Assembly: GCA_013365325.1 (NCBI GenBank)
Contig: JABVXV010000088.1
Coordinates: 62,001-126,000, forward strand
Reading direction: 5' to 3'
Origin: Dipetalonema caudispina
Lineage: Eukaryota; Nematoda; Chromadorea; Rhabditida; Onchocercidae
Length of the DNA: 64,000 nucleotides
Shown: in pieces, positions 43,391-57,754 of the stretch
Position numbering within the stretch: position 1 is the stretch's first letter
How the letters are laid out: every line of letters begins with the position of its first letter
Notes under the pieces: model-generated
What the model was told of the DNA's origin: nothing
The model's input: the letters and a program-made list of their open reading frames with translations, nothing else
Database searches by the model: none
Translations under genes and position numbers: made by a program

Positions 43391-44706
43391 AATGGAGAAT
43401 AGCAGTCAAGGCAGTTTTGTATAACGAACTCCAATAAGAAGTTGTTCACACGAATGGACAAGCATTCCTTTTCAATGAAGCCCTGTCCAACACTTTGAAT
43501 CGAACAAATAAGAAATGGTTATTTTCTAAAATTTCCACACTAATATTTAATATTTGATTTCGATGGAAATCATATATCAAATTTCGCATGGGACTTCTCA
43601 GAAGAATCCGATTCAACAGTTCACAGTATTATTGTGCGCTTGAAACATCTACTAGTGATTGAAGCAGTTACGCATAAAAGACACAGTGTATGTCTCCAGA
43701 ATGAACCTACGATATCAGGAAGGTTTCATCAAAGTGGAAGTTAATGGGATCGATGCAAACATGTTGAATGATTCGTAACAATGATCTAGCTAGTAATGCA
43801 TCGATGAATTATTTCATAACGAATTTTAACTTATGGAAACTAAAAAATATTTTTCACTATCACTGATTTATTGGCTGAAATGAATCACTAAACAAATGGT
43901 TGAATAGTAAGATGAAGGCCTAGCGCTACAAACCCTTATCAAGCCTTTATATTTTGCTCATCCTTCACACTTTAAAAAGCTAACCTTCCATATTTTACTA
44001 CAACTTGAATGTAATCTTATCACGATGTTATGATATGCAGCACGATCCCTGATAAGAATTTCCAACCGCCATCTGATTACAATGTATACATAGACTAAGT
44101 TCGGCTACAATGACTCGGTGTTATCAAGACTACTTTAAAACACATATTACTCTCGAGAAAGTATCCGAGATATCGCTTCAATACGACTGTGCTTGCAATT
44201 CGATACATCAAAAACGCCAATATTTCTAGGCGATGTTGATGATAGCGATGTGACGGTAAATAAAATTAAGAACTATGCATCGTACATGAATAAAATAGAT
44301 GCGATAAGAGTTCCTATATTACTAAAAGACCCGACTTTAGTGTATTATCGCAAAAACTGATGCAGTCAAAAACGTGTTGCACATGATAAACGACTGAACA
44401 TAAAATATCAAAAGATCGGGTAAATGATCTCGTAATAAAAAATATGAATGAAGTGTCAACAAAAAAAGTAAGACAAACATAGGTACGAATTACTTCCAAA
44501 AAGATTGTGAAAATACTTGAATTTCTTATTTAGGTAAAATTCGTGCATAAGTTTTATATCGAAAGCCGTTGCATCTATGACAAAATGAAAACATACCTAA
44601 ATATCCAATAATTAATCCAGGTGATTATTTTGTAAAATAGCAATCATTTCATCCCATATCTTGTTTTAATCATTCTGAAACTATAAAAAGCATAGAAGAA
44701 ATGAAT

Positions 44707-44850
44707 AGAAATCAAGAATCAAATATGAGTAATATACTGCTAATTTCATATGCCTTGCATTAAAAAATCATAAAAGACAGAAATCAAGAATCAAATATGA
44801 GTAATATACTGCCAATTTCATACGTCTTGCATTAAGAAATCATAAAAACA
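44707..44850. repeat. 72-bp tandem duplication
   Basis: Two adjacent near-identical copies, 44707-44778 and 44779-44850, each starting AGAAATCAAGAATC and containing CTTGCATTAA. They differ at only a few positions, so the duplication looks recent. Noncoding. Confidence 0.9.
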
Positions 44851-46332
44851 AAATGAAAAGGGAGAAAAAGAAAAAAATAAAGTGCCTTCTCGAATTAACA
44901 CAGTTCGTTCATACAATACACCACCGACAATATTTCATTGTCATATGATCAATATCGAAGGAACGACATCCAAATAACACTAAAGTGAAGTAATCCTTCC
45001 ACGAACATAGTACCACATTTTCGCTTAATTCGATGCAAAGAAAAAAAAACTGCTGTGTATGATGATGCATAAGTGGTACACAATTTACCACTTTTTGGTT
45101 GAAATATTAAAAATTAAGATAATGAGCACTGCTGCAGACGATATGATGATATACTTGATCTGCGACAATTAGTTCGAAGCCTTACTGAAGGCAGTTAAAG
45201 TACCATGACATCATGTTCATAAACTTAGTATAGTAATACTAGTAGTACAATACAGGTTCACTTTCTTTCTTTTCTTTCTCATTGATCCCTCTTAGATTGC
45301 TGGAATATGCGAAAGATAGTTCAGAACAATATAATTAAATGGATATCAATAACAAAATTAAAGAGAAAGCAGCACGCTATCAAAAAAGGAAAAAAAATTC
45401 GGACGGAAAACTATGCTTTACGCAAGGCAACACTGATGACACACAATTTATACCACAAGCAGATGTGAAGCTTTACTTCCATTTCCAGCAAAGTTGAAAA
45501 TACAAAAATCCCGGAGATTCTAAGACAAAACATGCGTACAGTAAAGTGACCCGCAATTGACGTACTTGTTTATCTTAGAAATATGTCATCAAAGCAACTA
45601 AACAACCGAGAGATTTAGAACTGCTGATTTTAACTGCACGATGACATGATACACCAGTATGCATCAGAGACGTAATGGTGTGCCTTTTTTATATTGTTAT
45701 TCAAATATAACTTACGAGATAATGTTCAAATAGAACAACTGAGTGTTACTGAATTAGTATAATTCAATTTTCTAAGCGAGAAACGCCGTAGTATAACCGA
45801 AGTATACTAATTTATGGAAATCCAAACCAAACGACAGTTGGATCTTGAATAAAAGTAATGGTTTAATTGAAATACGAATCGCTTAAAGAATCGATAGAGA
45901 ATTCATAAAAAAACACAAGATACACAAGTTGTACAAAAAAGTTTTTAACCAGCTTATTCGAAGAACTTTCGGGGTTGCTAATCAGTCTATACAAGCAGCG
46001 GATGTCACTGACGGTCAATCCAATTTCCAAGTAGACAGTGCGTTAAACATCTGAAGCGGATAGGCAACAACTTAATGCTTTCTCGATCAAGCACTTGGGA
46101 AGCTGAGTATGAAACGGAACACTATCATCCGTAGGCCTAACACGAATTTTTATTGAATACCGTTGACCGAAAGTGACATATTACCCTGTAAAGAAATCAT
46201 ACAGTCTGATAATTATTTTACTGCGAAATGGCGGTTTTTACACATAGGCACACATTTCTAATTGTAATGACTGGTAAGTAAAGTAAAATATATCACAGAC
46301 TTACACTATAACTTTCATGACAACAGTAATAT

Positions 46333-48262
46333 TTATGCAGCACCACTAGCATGCTGTTTTTTAGGTCGACAGCAAATGCAGCAACAACAACAACAGAAAC
46401 AACACAATGTACAGGCCAGCAGTACATAACCCAAGGTTACGAATACGAACGAAAATATATAAGTGAATTGGTCGCAGTAATTACTATCCCGAGAACTGCT
46501 ATACTGTACATCATCGTAGACTGAATACACCCATACTGAGCCTAAAATATAAACACCGTAAACGAAAGCAAGGAACAACAAAAGGATGCGTTCACTCACA
46601 TTCTGCCATTAAGCCAGCAATCATGTTCACGATCAAGTATGGAAATAACAAAGTTTATAAACTCAGCTACTAATTTTCGATTTTCAAAATCTGAATTATA
46701 ATCAAATCAATTAGTAATTACAGTCAACTTTCGGCAATGTTTGTTTTGATTTTGAAATTTTTTGAAATCCAACGCCTATTTGCTTTTTCCTACCCGAATT
46801 TACCACGTAAAGCCTTGCTTCTCATTTCGTTTTTAATTCATTTATACTTCCTTGGTTCAATTCTTTTTTGCGATACATCCCTTTAGCAAGTACCCTATCA
46901 TCTCTCAGGTACAAAAAGGGCTTCCCTAGAATATTCACCACAACAAAATGAAAAATGAAATACGACTAGTATATCAAATTATATTATTTTTTATCAAAGA
47001 ATATCGACTGGAAAGAGAAATGATAGGGTATTTCCGAAACGAATCTACATCCATATAGCGTGGCTTCTCTTGATACTGAAATACCTATTTAGTTGGAAAC
47101 AGGATCCATTATTAAAGTATCGAGAAAATCCAATACAGTAACTCTACTGCTGCTACCATCAACCATCCGGAAGAAATGAATAGCGTGAGTAAGCTAGTAC
47201 CAGTTATTTAATGTACTGGTTGACTAAACTACTGAAATAAATAGATAGGAAGAAATGAATACCGATTATAAACCAGACGAGTAAGAAACATGACAGTAGA
47301 CCATCAAAGGGATTTGGATTGACATCTGCTGCTGAAGGCGGACGACCCTCACGTTGTCTTCTAGCACGATAACAAAAATTTGTTGCACTCTTCAGCAGAG
47401 AAAAAAAACCAGTGACAATAAGCCATATAGGTATGTAAGGTTCCACGGGACAGCTGTAGAGGTTATTACTGCCAAGTACTATCATTCCCAATGGAATGAT
47501 ATTCAGTACTGCCAAAAGCACAGCAGCGGTCACTGAAATCAAGTACTTAAAACACATCGGCTACTATACCCAAAATTTTTTACAAAGAATGGTTAGGGAT
47601 GATCAGCTATCCAGTGTAATATATCCGTTATAACCGTTCTACAAAGAATCCCTGAATAGAATTCGGAAATTTCGTTTTTCAGCTTATTTGTGGCTTCTGC
47701 GAATATGTTCTAACATGCTTTGATAATATTCTACACTGCATTTCTGTCCTGTCAGATTTCGAGTAAGGCAAGAAAAAACAAATCAGCATTCATTAACTCT
47801 TACTTGTGCTAATAATTACCGCAAAAGCTTTCGCTAGAAACTGAGCTAATCCTTTTGGATCTTCAACTTGTCGAAATTCACCATACAATGATTCATAGGT
47901 TGGCGGCATACCTGAAATCACTAACCTGCTTATCATAGTCTGTTATTTATTTGAAATCTTTTCCTATCCTCTTGAAGAGATACTGAAAGGATCTAACCAA
48001 TCACAACAACTGTATCTGAATCTACAAATCATTTTAATGATTCCTTCCGAACACGGTATCGAAATATCAAGTGATAAAGAGTACTCGGATCGCATAATAT
48101 TTTTTTCAACAAAACTAAAAAAATAATAATGAGAATTAACTTACTGTTTGGATTAGCTGAATCCTCATAAGTCGGTGGTGAATCATCAGCAACTGATCTA
48201 GTTGGTGCTATTTGTTGTACCACAACTCTATCTGGATACGGTGGTGCTGATGCAACGGGCAT
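46333..48262 (-). CDS. TMEM272-like four-helix membrane protein with PPTYE motifs
   Basis: Function unknown. Exons: 48262-48145, 47911-47804, 47532-47263, 46541-46333; phases join to 234 residues. The N-terminus (about 1-75) is Pro-rich and cytosolic-looking, with two PPTYE motifs (DDSPPTYEDS and GMPPTYESLY) of the PPxY class that can bind WW domains of Nedd4-type ligases. Four hydrophobic segments follow. The loop after the first holds LYSCPVEPYIPIWLIV, typical of the TMEM272 family (CPxxPxIPI). The last helix runs into a Cys-rich juxtamembrane stretch (CCFCCCCCCICC), a probable palmitoylation site, then PKKQHASGAA. The family call is from pattern memory; the fold and exons are firm. Confidence 0.8.
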
Positions 48263-49772
48263 CGTTCTGTAAAACGGTTATATAAGTGTTCAATCATCAC
48301 GTGATCGCAGAAGCGTTAAGCAAGTAGACATTATCACATGATCAATCGCATATACGTAACGTAAGTAGATCAAACATGATATGATATGAGGATTTCTATT
48401 TCATATCAAATCATCAACGAACCCATAAATATGTCACATAAAGCAATTATCATGCAACAATAACATATATTCCAGTAACCGTATGTCAAATATAAATTTC
48501 ACTCGTAATGAAGAATGAATGGAAATGTTAGCAATATATGATATTTACGGCAATCGATCAGTTTAATATGATAACCTAACATATATCAACTCTTCACCTA
48601 CACCCACACATACACACATACACACATACACACATACACACATACACACATACACACATACACACATACACATACACATACACACATACACACATACACA
48701 CACACACATACATACCTGTCAATATCGTTACCAATACATACGTACACGATATGAGTAACACTAACCTACTACATTCACATGATGTTTTCTCATTTCTCAC
48801 TCTCTCTCTTCCATACTCTTTCTTTCTTTCTTTTGTCACTAATTAAATATTTGGTATGCTTTACACTTCACTTCTATAACGTTAAGAAATATTTCCTGGA
48901 TATCTTGAAATACAACGTTAACGTAAGAATACGTGAATATCGCGAAGATTTTACGTATCTTTCTGCAATTTCAATCTTCTTTCCCTCATTTGTATTCACC
49001 TTTAATAGCACAGATAAAAATAGGAAATAATATGGATAACATTTTAAGAATCACGCAAAACAGGTATATTCCTTGGTCATCTTGAAATGTAACGTATGTT
49101 ATACATGGAACGTGGATATCATGAAGCATTTTACACGAATATTTCGATAACTTTCACAATATACATGGATAATTGCATAAAAATAATGTTAACCACCGAA
49201 ACCAATATATATATATATATATATATATTGCATTTCCAAAACAACAAATAAATAATACATCAGCATTTTCGCAACCAATATCAATGAGAACAAACTCAAA
49301 TGTTTTATGGAATGCATAATTAGTTTCTTTTTTTTTTCGTCACACTCTTCCTCCCTCTCTCTAGAAAAGAATTTAAGTCTTGATAAACCACTTACGGAAA
49401 TAGTAACGACTGAACTACACAAAGTTTTTTTTTCAATTAATTATGACTTGTAAAGTGTCCAGATATCCACAGAGAGCCGTCCATAGACATCATTAAAGAA
49501 GCGCAGAACGCATAGTTATTCCCCGTATCGTACACGACTAATATCAATTAACTATGAAATTATTGCAAATATTAAACTGAGTAAACAAATTTCTTTGCAA
49601 ACTCGAGTTGAAGTTACTATTTATATGAACCCACAACAAAATAAAAACAGCAAGGCAAACCAGAAGAATAACAACTTAAAAACAATTTCCGATTATACCA
49701 CAATATTCAACGGCTATACAAAAATTGACGAAAACCTTAGAAAGAAAATTCAGAAAGGTTTTATTCCTATTT
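48263..49772. other. Intergenic region with microsatellites
   Basis: Between OS-9 and the TMEM272-like gene. It holds the CACATA array, a TA run at 49207-49229 and CT-rich stretches near 48796-48835. A plus-strand frame at 48779-49030 is hydrophobic and low in complexity and was not accepted as a gene. Confidence 0.5.
48601..48713. repeat. CACATA/CACACATA minisatellite-like array
   Basis: About 113 bases built from repeated ACACATAC units with a regular 8-base step through most of its length. The reverse strand reads as Cys/Val/Tyr runs that are not a protein. Confidence 0.9.
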
Positions 49773-52700
49773 CTAAGGTAAGATCCGTTTCAAAATAGGC
49801 AAAATGTTTGATTTCAAATCATCATCATCATCATCACCGTTTTTTCTCACTTTCTCTCGCTCCTCTTCATCGGCACCGTAAGTATAACCCCGTGCCAGTC
49901 GATCATATCGATTTTCTTCATCATTAACACTGTCCTGTTCAAGGAAAAATGCCTTTAGCACGGCATTTACGCGTTCACCATCTAATCCTCCAACACCTGT
50001 ACTGCTGATAACATTACCAATAGGAGAAACCAGCTGGACTTTAACTTCTGCCCCTGAAATTTAATGATTTTGGAAAGACTTTTAATTCCTTGCCCAAGAC
50101 GAACATTTAAGAAGTTTCGTACTGAAGATTCCATTAATAGTGGAATGAATAAAAGATCACTTCGAATATAACCAAACATCCAATCAATCCTAATACATAT
50201 TAAAGATCCAAAACTTTTGTTTTCTAAAAATGTAGTTACCAACCTTGGACTAAACCTGTTTCACGGATTTTCTCTTCCAGTGTACTTTTGAAAACAAACA
50301 ACTGCTTTCGTAAGTCATCAAGATCATCATGGAATAGTGTTTCATCTGATTCACTCTTTTTTGCTGTCCTCTTTGATCGCAAATAATGCTATGAAAAGTA
50401 TCTAGCTAAATTTACATTTCGCTTTTATCCCAAGTTAGAATATGAAACGATTCAAAGTGACAAAAGCGCACGATTAGTGGCCTCTCAATATCACCACTAA
50501 TTCTCCCCGTCCGGTAGTGATGACATTTGAGACGTCATCGCTATAGATGATCTTATATATCACTCATTATAAATGAAAAAAGCTTGGATGAAAAATTGTT
50601 TTCTTTCGCATCATGTTATCTTCAATTAAATAGATCTCTGCGAAAACCTATAATAAACAAAAGATGTTTCGAAATATAAAAAGCCTGCACGAATTCGAAA
50701 TTACTCACCTCAACCTTTTTCCTTAAGTTTTTTCTTTTAGCTCTTTCAAGCATCCTTAGTTGTGCAGCTTTTTCTTCCTTGCTCATAATATTCTGAGCTC
50801 CTTCCCTTTTATCATTAATATCCGTTTCTATAACATAAAAATTCACGAATACCGGTCATTTGCTCGCTACACAAAGCATAACTATATTTAATAGTACTAT
50901 GTAAGTATGTTCAAGGTATCCGACTCGGAATTCAGCAGCACAAACAAAAAATCAAGCATTCCAAATCAAGTACTAATAAATTACACGAACTTTTACAATG
51001 TATAAACAAACTAACCTCCCTCGGGTGTTCGCCAACTTCCAATTTCAAAAGCATCTGTGTAGAAAAGATGAGCATTTTCAGGATTCAAGTCTAAACAAAA
51101 ATGGATCAAAATAATACATTTTAACTATAATTATAATCCCAGTAATCCTGATGCTCAAAAAATTATAATTTCTCCTTCATTTACTCTAATGTAGGGTCAA
51201 AATAATAACGCATACTGAAATCAACAGAGGTTGACATAAACGCTACCTTCAATTCGAGCGAGAAACATATTTGGATTTTCGAACAATCTAAACGTCTCGA
51301 CCGAAGTATGTTTCATGAAATTACCCCACGACTTTTTGTCATGACGCAAAACTGCACGATTATAGCTTTGCTAAAACCATTTAATTTATAAAGAAACAAG
51401 AAACACAAAGATATTTCCACACCTTTTCACAACTCCTAACAACCAGAGAAATCAGCAATAATTTTGGAAGAATCTCAATCCTGGAATTGTAAGTAACAAA
51501 TAAAATCTGTAAATTGATGCCCAGTACGACAGAATTACTAAGAAGAACTTTAATGTAAATAATATGCTTATCATTTTCTTCAGGATGTCATTTCAGTTGC
51601 AAATGGTTTTAAACCGCTGCCATACTAACGAAGCAGTTGTGATTTAAATCATCAGGATATACTTTACCCAGAAAACTATGTAAAAACAAAAGGAAATACC
51701 ATGAATTTCAGAAACATTTTCTCGATCAAAATATAACTGAGTTTTCGATCAAAATTATAATCACTCCCGCCACTCATTAACTGAAACAAGTAACAGGAAA
51801 GTATGAAAAAATCATCGTAAACCACTTAATGAATATTCTTATAATTAGTGCTTTCCTTGTTTCTATGATACTAAAAGAGGAAAGCGAAACACTACAGTAG
51901 AATGATTATTTAACAATGTTAGTTCGAGTTAAGTAAATGAATGGTACAGTAATCTTCGAGGATTAAAAACAAACCAACGTGCGAATAGAGAGAAGCTGAC
52001 GAGCAACATGCGACATTAGATCTTCTGCGGTAAATTCTATTCCTCGACTTAGCAACTTCAATACTTTGTATTCAAATAGTTGCAATAGCTCAAGTTGCTT
52101 CTCAGTGTTAGTCCACATTGCTGCCAGAAGTGGATTTTCTGCATCATCTACGTCATTTACGATATCTGGGAAAATACCTTCATGGAAAGCCTTTCTTAAC
52201 GAACCGATCATTATACTCAGATATGCTTCCGTTACCAACTTTTCATCGATATCGTGCAAAAATTTTGAAAATGACATCTTTTTCTCGTCATATTCTTCAT
52301 CTATTTTTTTAAAGAATGATGACATCTGAAAATCAGAAACTCTAATTTGTTACTATTATCCAAGCAAATAATATATTATTCTTACTTAACCATTTTATAA
52401 TACATCCTTAACCTTCATTCGCAATGATATCTGCTGCTACTTCTGTTTTACTAAAAAAAAATGATTAGCAATACTATTCAACCCCAAACCCAGTGGAGAG
52501 TTAGGTTTGTGAAGTCACTAAAAAACTCCACCGCCCGTCTATTCAACACAGTACTGACGATACATTCAATACAATAGCATAAACATACCATCAAATAGTA
52601 GTTGTTTTTACCGCGTGAGTATGCAAGAGTAACGGGAAAAAATTTACGATTCCAATATGGATCTTTGAAGTACCAATATATATTTCCACGATCCTCGTCC

Positions 52701-55700
52701 GCTTCGGTGATGTAACGCGCTGAAATTATCTAATCAATTTACCAATTTTGTATGAAATCGAAAAACAGTCCCCTATCAAATAAGCTTCACGTTAATCGAC
52801 ATAACCATTCGAGCCGATCTTCAAAACTGCTTTGTCGCAGTGTCTCCTTTCAAACACTGACTGGAAGTTTTTATTTTCATAGTTGTTCACAACATCAATC
52901 TAGACATTAAAAGCAACATGCTAACAAACCGAGTCTGTTCACATTTTTTTTTTTTTTTTTTTGCTAAATGTTATATTGCAGTTTTTTAGTGATTATTTTT
53001 CCTATGTCAGGTGACCACATCAGAGATCCGACAAGCAAAGAAGCAGTTTTTGTAACATAGATTCGTAGCCTACCATTCATGTAGCAATCAACATTACTAG
53101 TCCTTTTACTATTTTCGAAATAATTGTAGCATTTCACAGTACTGGTTTCGCTTATAGTAATAATAATTTTTTTCCCACTACAGTACATTTTTTGGCGTTC
53201 ATGAAGCTGTACACAACAGTTACTCGAAAGATTCCTAGGAGAGATTTACTAGCTCCTTTGAATAGGAAATTTTAAGAAACTCACTTTCCATCTCATGCAA
53301 GTCGTCATATATGAAATGCAGATCTGCTTTCACCTTCGTAACTAAAAGAAAAAAAAAATGAATAATTGCCAAAAAGAATGTTATCAGGTAGGTTTAAAAG
53401 CATCTTTATAGCAATCTAAATGAATGCAGATGACCTAGCTTATCGTTTTATCAATTAAAAATATATCTTACGATCAACATTCAGCTTCGTGATTGACCTC
53501 ATTATATCCTCATATACCATTTTGAGCTCTTTCTCCGTCGCTTCCATTTCTCTTATACTCTTTGGTGTTCGTTCTGTTAGCCGTTTTCTCGCATATCTTT
53601 GTCGCTGAATGCTATCTGCTCGAGCTGCAAGAAGTTCCGACTTTTTCTTTGCTTCTTTCTGAAAAAATCACTGGTTTCGAAGGACACATTAGCAAGAACG
53701 TTCAATATCTCCAACTACAACTCTAACACAAAAGTATTAAATGAAGTTATAGAACGGCCGCAAGCCATTGACCCATAGTAAGAATGATCTGTTAATCAAA
53801 GCACTCATCCGCTAACGAAAATGAACTTATAAAAAAGTAATTACAAAAAAAACACAAATGTAGTAAAGCAAAGAAATTAAGTATTCAATTTCAAAAGCAA
53901 AAAAACGACGTTAAAAAAAACCTCCCATCGAAATTTTGTTAATTCTATTCACTTTGTTGCAAAAATGCGCAGTTCTGATGGGAGCGCTTACACTTAGCAT
54001 TTTTCTACTTGAAAGGTATTACCAAGATCTCAGTACTACATACAAAACATAAAGTGTTGTATAATACATATATTATGCTAACTATAACTGCCTGAGGCTC
54101 AGAATACAATGCAGTTTTTGTGTACTACTTCATGCTTTTCGCTTAGTGCACTTAGACGCATAACAAGAAATATTTCAGTCAACTATTATATGTGCTAAAT
54201 ATAAGTTTGTAACAAATTTCAGAAACGAACTTTTTGTCGTTTTTCCTCAGTTACTTTTTCGAGATACTGTTCAACAGCTTTCTGCTCCAGTAGAGGACGA
54301 CATAAGATTGATAAAGGTTCACGAGGTTTACTTTGACTTAAAAAGACATCCAGTTTGCAAAGTGATCCTGTTTTCACTTTTATTATATACTCACACGAGG
54401 ATGGTTCATCGACATCAGCGATATACGCTTCGCTTGTCGATAACATATCGTCGCACATGTACTGAAATATAACGAAAAAATTTCCGCTCCAAAATTTCAT
54501 TAGTCAAAGAAAAGATAAAATATTCGTATTTTCCAGAAAGTCGAACAATGTCGGATCCCATTCAATTTTAGAAAAATGTATGAAAAATGAACTGTGAAAA
54601 TTAATTACACCTTCTGTGTTCTTCGTTTTCATCAGTAAACAGTGCTATACTGAGTGCTCTATCCCTAAAGCTAAAGATAAAAAAACAAGAAAAAAGATTT
54701 TGGAACGTGAGGTTTAGTATCTCAAACTCTATCACTTCCTGTCAGGATACAAAGAAAGTGAAAGGAAAGTATGTTACAGCAAATGTACAGCATCAAATGA
54801 ACAATGTAAGATGGTTCATTAAAACTACAAGGAAATATTGGGAGCTACGTACCCATACACGTGAAAGCCTCGACTTGTCTGTTACATCGCAAACTGTTCC
54901 ACCATCATAAATTTGTTCAAAATACGGTAGTTCTTCACTTTTGTGCTTCGACAAATTTATATCCGAGTTATTTTTATAATATCCTAAAGAGATAATCTTG
55001 CCAACAGTTTTTGAACCTAAAAAATTATATGACATTAAAAGATCAACATAGTTTAATGATTCAAGAATAGTGAAGAGAAAGGCTTTTCATTAATTTAATT
55101 ACATTTCAATTTTCACCTTCAAGACGAAATTGTTGTACATGTTTGTTATAGCAAAGTTCGTATGTCCACCATCCTGTATTCTGCAAATGCATATATTCTT
55201 TTTACTTTGAATGCAACATGGCAACAACTCGGCCCAAGTAAACTCAAAATAAATGTTATAGAATGGTAAGGCTGTAACCGTATTTATACTGTTTCTTCAA
55301 ACATTTAAGACGAACTAGTCAAGGGAGATAAAAACGTAATGGTGAGTTAGCATTTTTAAAATTATAGCAATTTTAAGTGCTGCCGTCATTTTATATAATC
55401 ATAAAAAGTACTTGGATCACTGGGAGTTTAATGAACGGGTGCGATTAAAAAGGATGATTGGAAAACTAAAACTGACTTTTTCAAAGCACTCACATATAGT
55501 TGTATGCAACAACAATAAAGGATATTATGTGCATCAAATTTTCTCACAATGCTTACCTTTCGGATGCAATTTTGCACATAGAAGCTTGCTGCTATAACAT
55601 CGGAAATCAAATTCACGGTTAAATTTGTCTTCGATTCACTGTTTGTTTTTGTCAATGGAATTTTGGGCAAGGAACAGATGAATTTTTGTCCAAATTCACT

Positions 55701-56180
55701 AACAACAACAGTCGAACTCCCCTCATCGAATATCCCCTAGAAAGTGGATGTACAGCATGCTGAAACCTCTCTTTGGTACGTTTTTACTGATATCTACATT
55801 TAAAATCAGAGAAATTGACTTTTCTGTTTTTATTTCATTATCAGTAAACTGTGATATATATCCTCTAATACTTTGTATATTTCTAATAGTTAGAGGTTCA
55901 TAGAACTCATCCACAGATATAAGAATAGTCTAACTGTAATCTTTAAGTTTTCTCTTTGTTATGAAAATTTTGTACTAATTACCAGCAGCGTATTCTCTGA
56001 CATCCTTCCCTCTATTGGTCCACCATCCAACTCCAAATTTTCAAATCCGAAAGGTATTTCAGCGATCTCGAGATCATATGCGATATTTTGCAATTCATTT
56101 GTATTATATATCGCATAACAGCATGTGATGAATAATAACAAGAAAAGAGAAAGTTGAAATACTACCTTGTCGTACCACAT
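49773..56180 (-). CDS. OS9: OS-9 homologue, ER-associated degradation lectin with MRH domain
   Basis: OS-9 binds trimmed N-glycans on misfolded proteins in the ER lumen and delivers them to the HRD1 ligase. Exons: 56180-55983, 55736-55557, 55180-55117, 55016-54853, 54461-54231, 53658-53472, 53341-53285, 52719-52589, 52325-51975, 51780-51716, 51480-51423, 51370-51247, 51090-51016, 50827-50709, 50388-50244, 50053-49773; phases join to 809 residues. Seen: signal peptide 1-23 (LSLFLLLFITCCYA); MRH domain with GWWTYELCYNKHVQQF from 129, GGTVCDVTDKSRLSRVW, and DEPSSCEY near 220-227, which supply the W-W, Q, R, E and Y sugar-binding residues; a charged coiled-coil-like part; and C-terminal AEVKVQLVSPIG with ENRYDRLARGY, as in human OS-9. 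An Asp run (DDDDDD) sits near the C-terminus. Residues about 340-620 are not recognised. The donor at 51716 (GTTTCT) is the weakest splice choice. Confidence 0.9.
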
Positions 56181-57754
56181 AGCGTACTGGACATGAGCCT
56201 TAATAGCAAAATAAAACCATTATCATTATCAGCACATCAGAATGGGAAGAACTGCTAGAAAAGAATAATGTACCTATATTTTAACTTCTTATCCCATTCA
56301 AAACTTCATGTTTAATAATCTACACCACAAATTGAAATGTGTTTAGTTGAAAGTTACATAAACAAATTAGTATCAAATTATTCGATTTCGATTTGCATTT
56401 AATAGATTTATTTGACCCACACAAAAAAATAAGAAAAAAAAATATTGTTATTCTATTTTCCAATCTTCATTCTTTTTCTTCGTAACAACTTAAATAATTG
56501 AAACAAATGAAGCAACAAATTATTCAAAAGTTGTAAAATGTCGAGCAAACGATCACGTCACCATGTGGATAATGAGTCCATATCATAATGGAGAATTGAT
56601 CAAAGAAGATTGGATTTAAGACGGAAGATAAATGGATAGTTTTTTAATTTTACTCTCACTCATGCTGATTAAATGCAATAAATGTGCAGAAATAAATATA
56701 AATTAACTTATGATATGCTAGGAATATACTCTTGGGAACATTTCCTTCCTATCTATTTCTATTTATTCAAACTTTTCAAAATAAAGATTATGCAAACAGA
56801 CCGCTGCAATCTGTCGGATGTAAATAATGGTGAAAGAGTCAAGTTACATTTAAAAGTAAAAACAACAAACTTCCAAATGAAATGTATTTCAGGTTGGTTA
56901 CCGAATCACATTTCAGCAATGGAAAGAGGGAGGTCGTCATGAAAAACATCATCCTGTCCTGAATATTACTAAGCAATAAGACAGATGTCCGATATTCCGA
57001 TCAATTTTATGGATAAAGTGTTGCTTCTGAGTAGCCTGGGAAATGCTCTTCGAATACTTTGTTTGAGAACTTTGAGTAATTCTTTAATAATCAATCAAAT
57101 GATAATCCGATAATGAATCTACCATATTCCTGGAATGCTACAATCCTTTTGGTAGAATATTTCAGACATTGAAATGTGTTAAGGACTTTAAGCATAGATG
57201 GGGCTCAAGTTTATCTAATGCCAATTTGCTAGTTAAAGATAACATTTGAGGGAAAAAGCTTACCCTAGAATTAATATACATGAGATGTTATACAGTAACA
57301 TAATATTTACTCACTACTTATAAAGAATATTCATCCAGCACACGAGAAATTATATGCTTTCAAGCGATGTAATCCCATCAAAAATATATTAATTAATGAA
57401 GGCAAAGTTATTGCAGTCAGCATTTTTTTTATCCGTCGTCAAAAAAAAATGCTTAGTAGCCTTGTTGGTGAGATGGATTAAATAGAATAGTTTAGTGGCA
57501 CAGTATTATAAAAAGTCCATATCATTATGTTTTGTCAAATACAGAAAGAAGAAGTTAGGTTCAGGATGAATTCTGAACATTGATCTCGGATCTGTTGTAG
57601 AGATTTTCTCTAGCATACGTCATCAACAAAAGATTTGCAGCATTGAGTGATGGATCCCTTGTTCGTTTTGATTTTAGTTCAGTTTTCAAAATCTTCCCCT
57701 TATTGATGTTTTCTCGGAGAATGTAGGAATACTAAACAACAGAAGATTTTATTG
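56181..57754. other. Intergenic, no gene seen
   Basis: About 1.6 kb between ITPase and OS-9 on the same strand. The plus-strand frame at 56682-56942 has no recognisable domain and is likely chance. No repeat array or RNA gene was noticed. Confidence 0.5.

Larger units (their letters stand above)
42393..46332. other. Intergenic, about 3.9 kb, no established gene
   Basis: Between TMEM164 and the TMEM272-like gene, both on the minus strand. It contains a 72-base tandem duplication and one small GC-richer open frame, both listed separately. Other frames (for example at 42702-42999 and 44314-44499) are low-complexity, without splice context or recognisable motifs. Confidence 0.5.

Noticed and set aside
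48594..48839. Cys/Val/Tyr-rich minus-strand frame
   Set aside because: Translation of the CACATA array.
51605..51680. Possible OS-9 exon reading KVYPDDLNHNC
   Set aside because: It would need a 24-base intron on one side and its phases do not fit either neighbour; splicing 51716 to 51480 keeps the frame.
55723..55914. Minus-strand open frame of 63 codons between OS-9 exons 1 and 2
   Set aside because: It lies in an intron; joining 55983 directly to 55736 gives an in-phase protein that matches OS-9 spacing, while this frame ends in a stop and has no matching donor.
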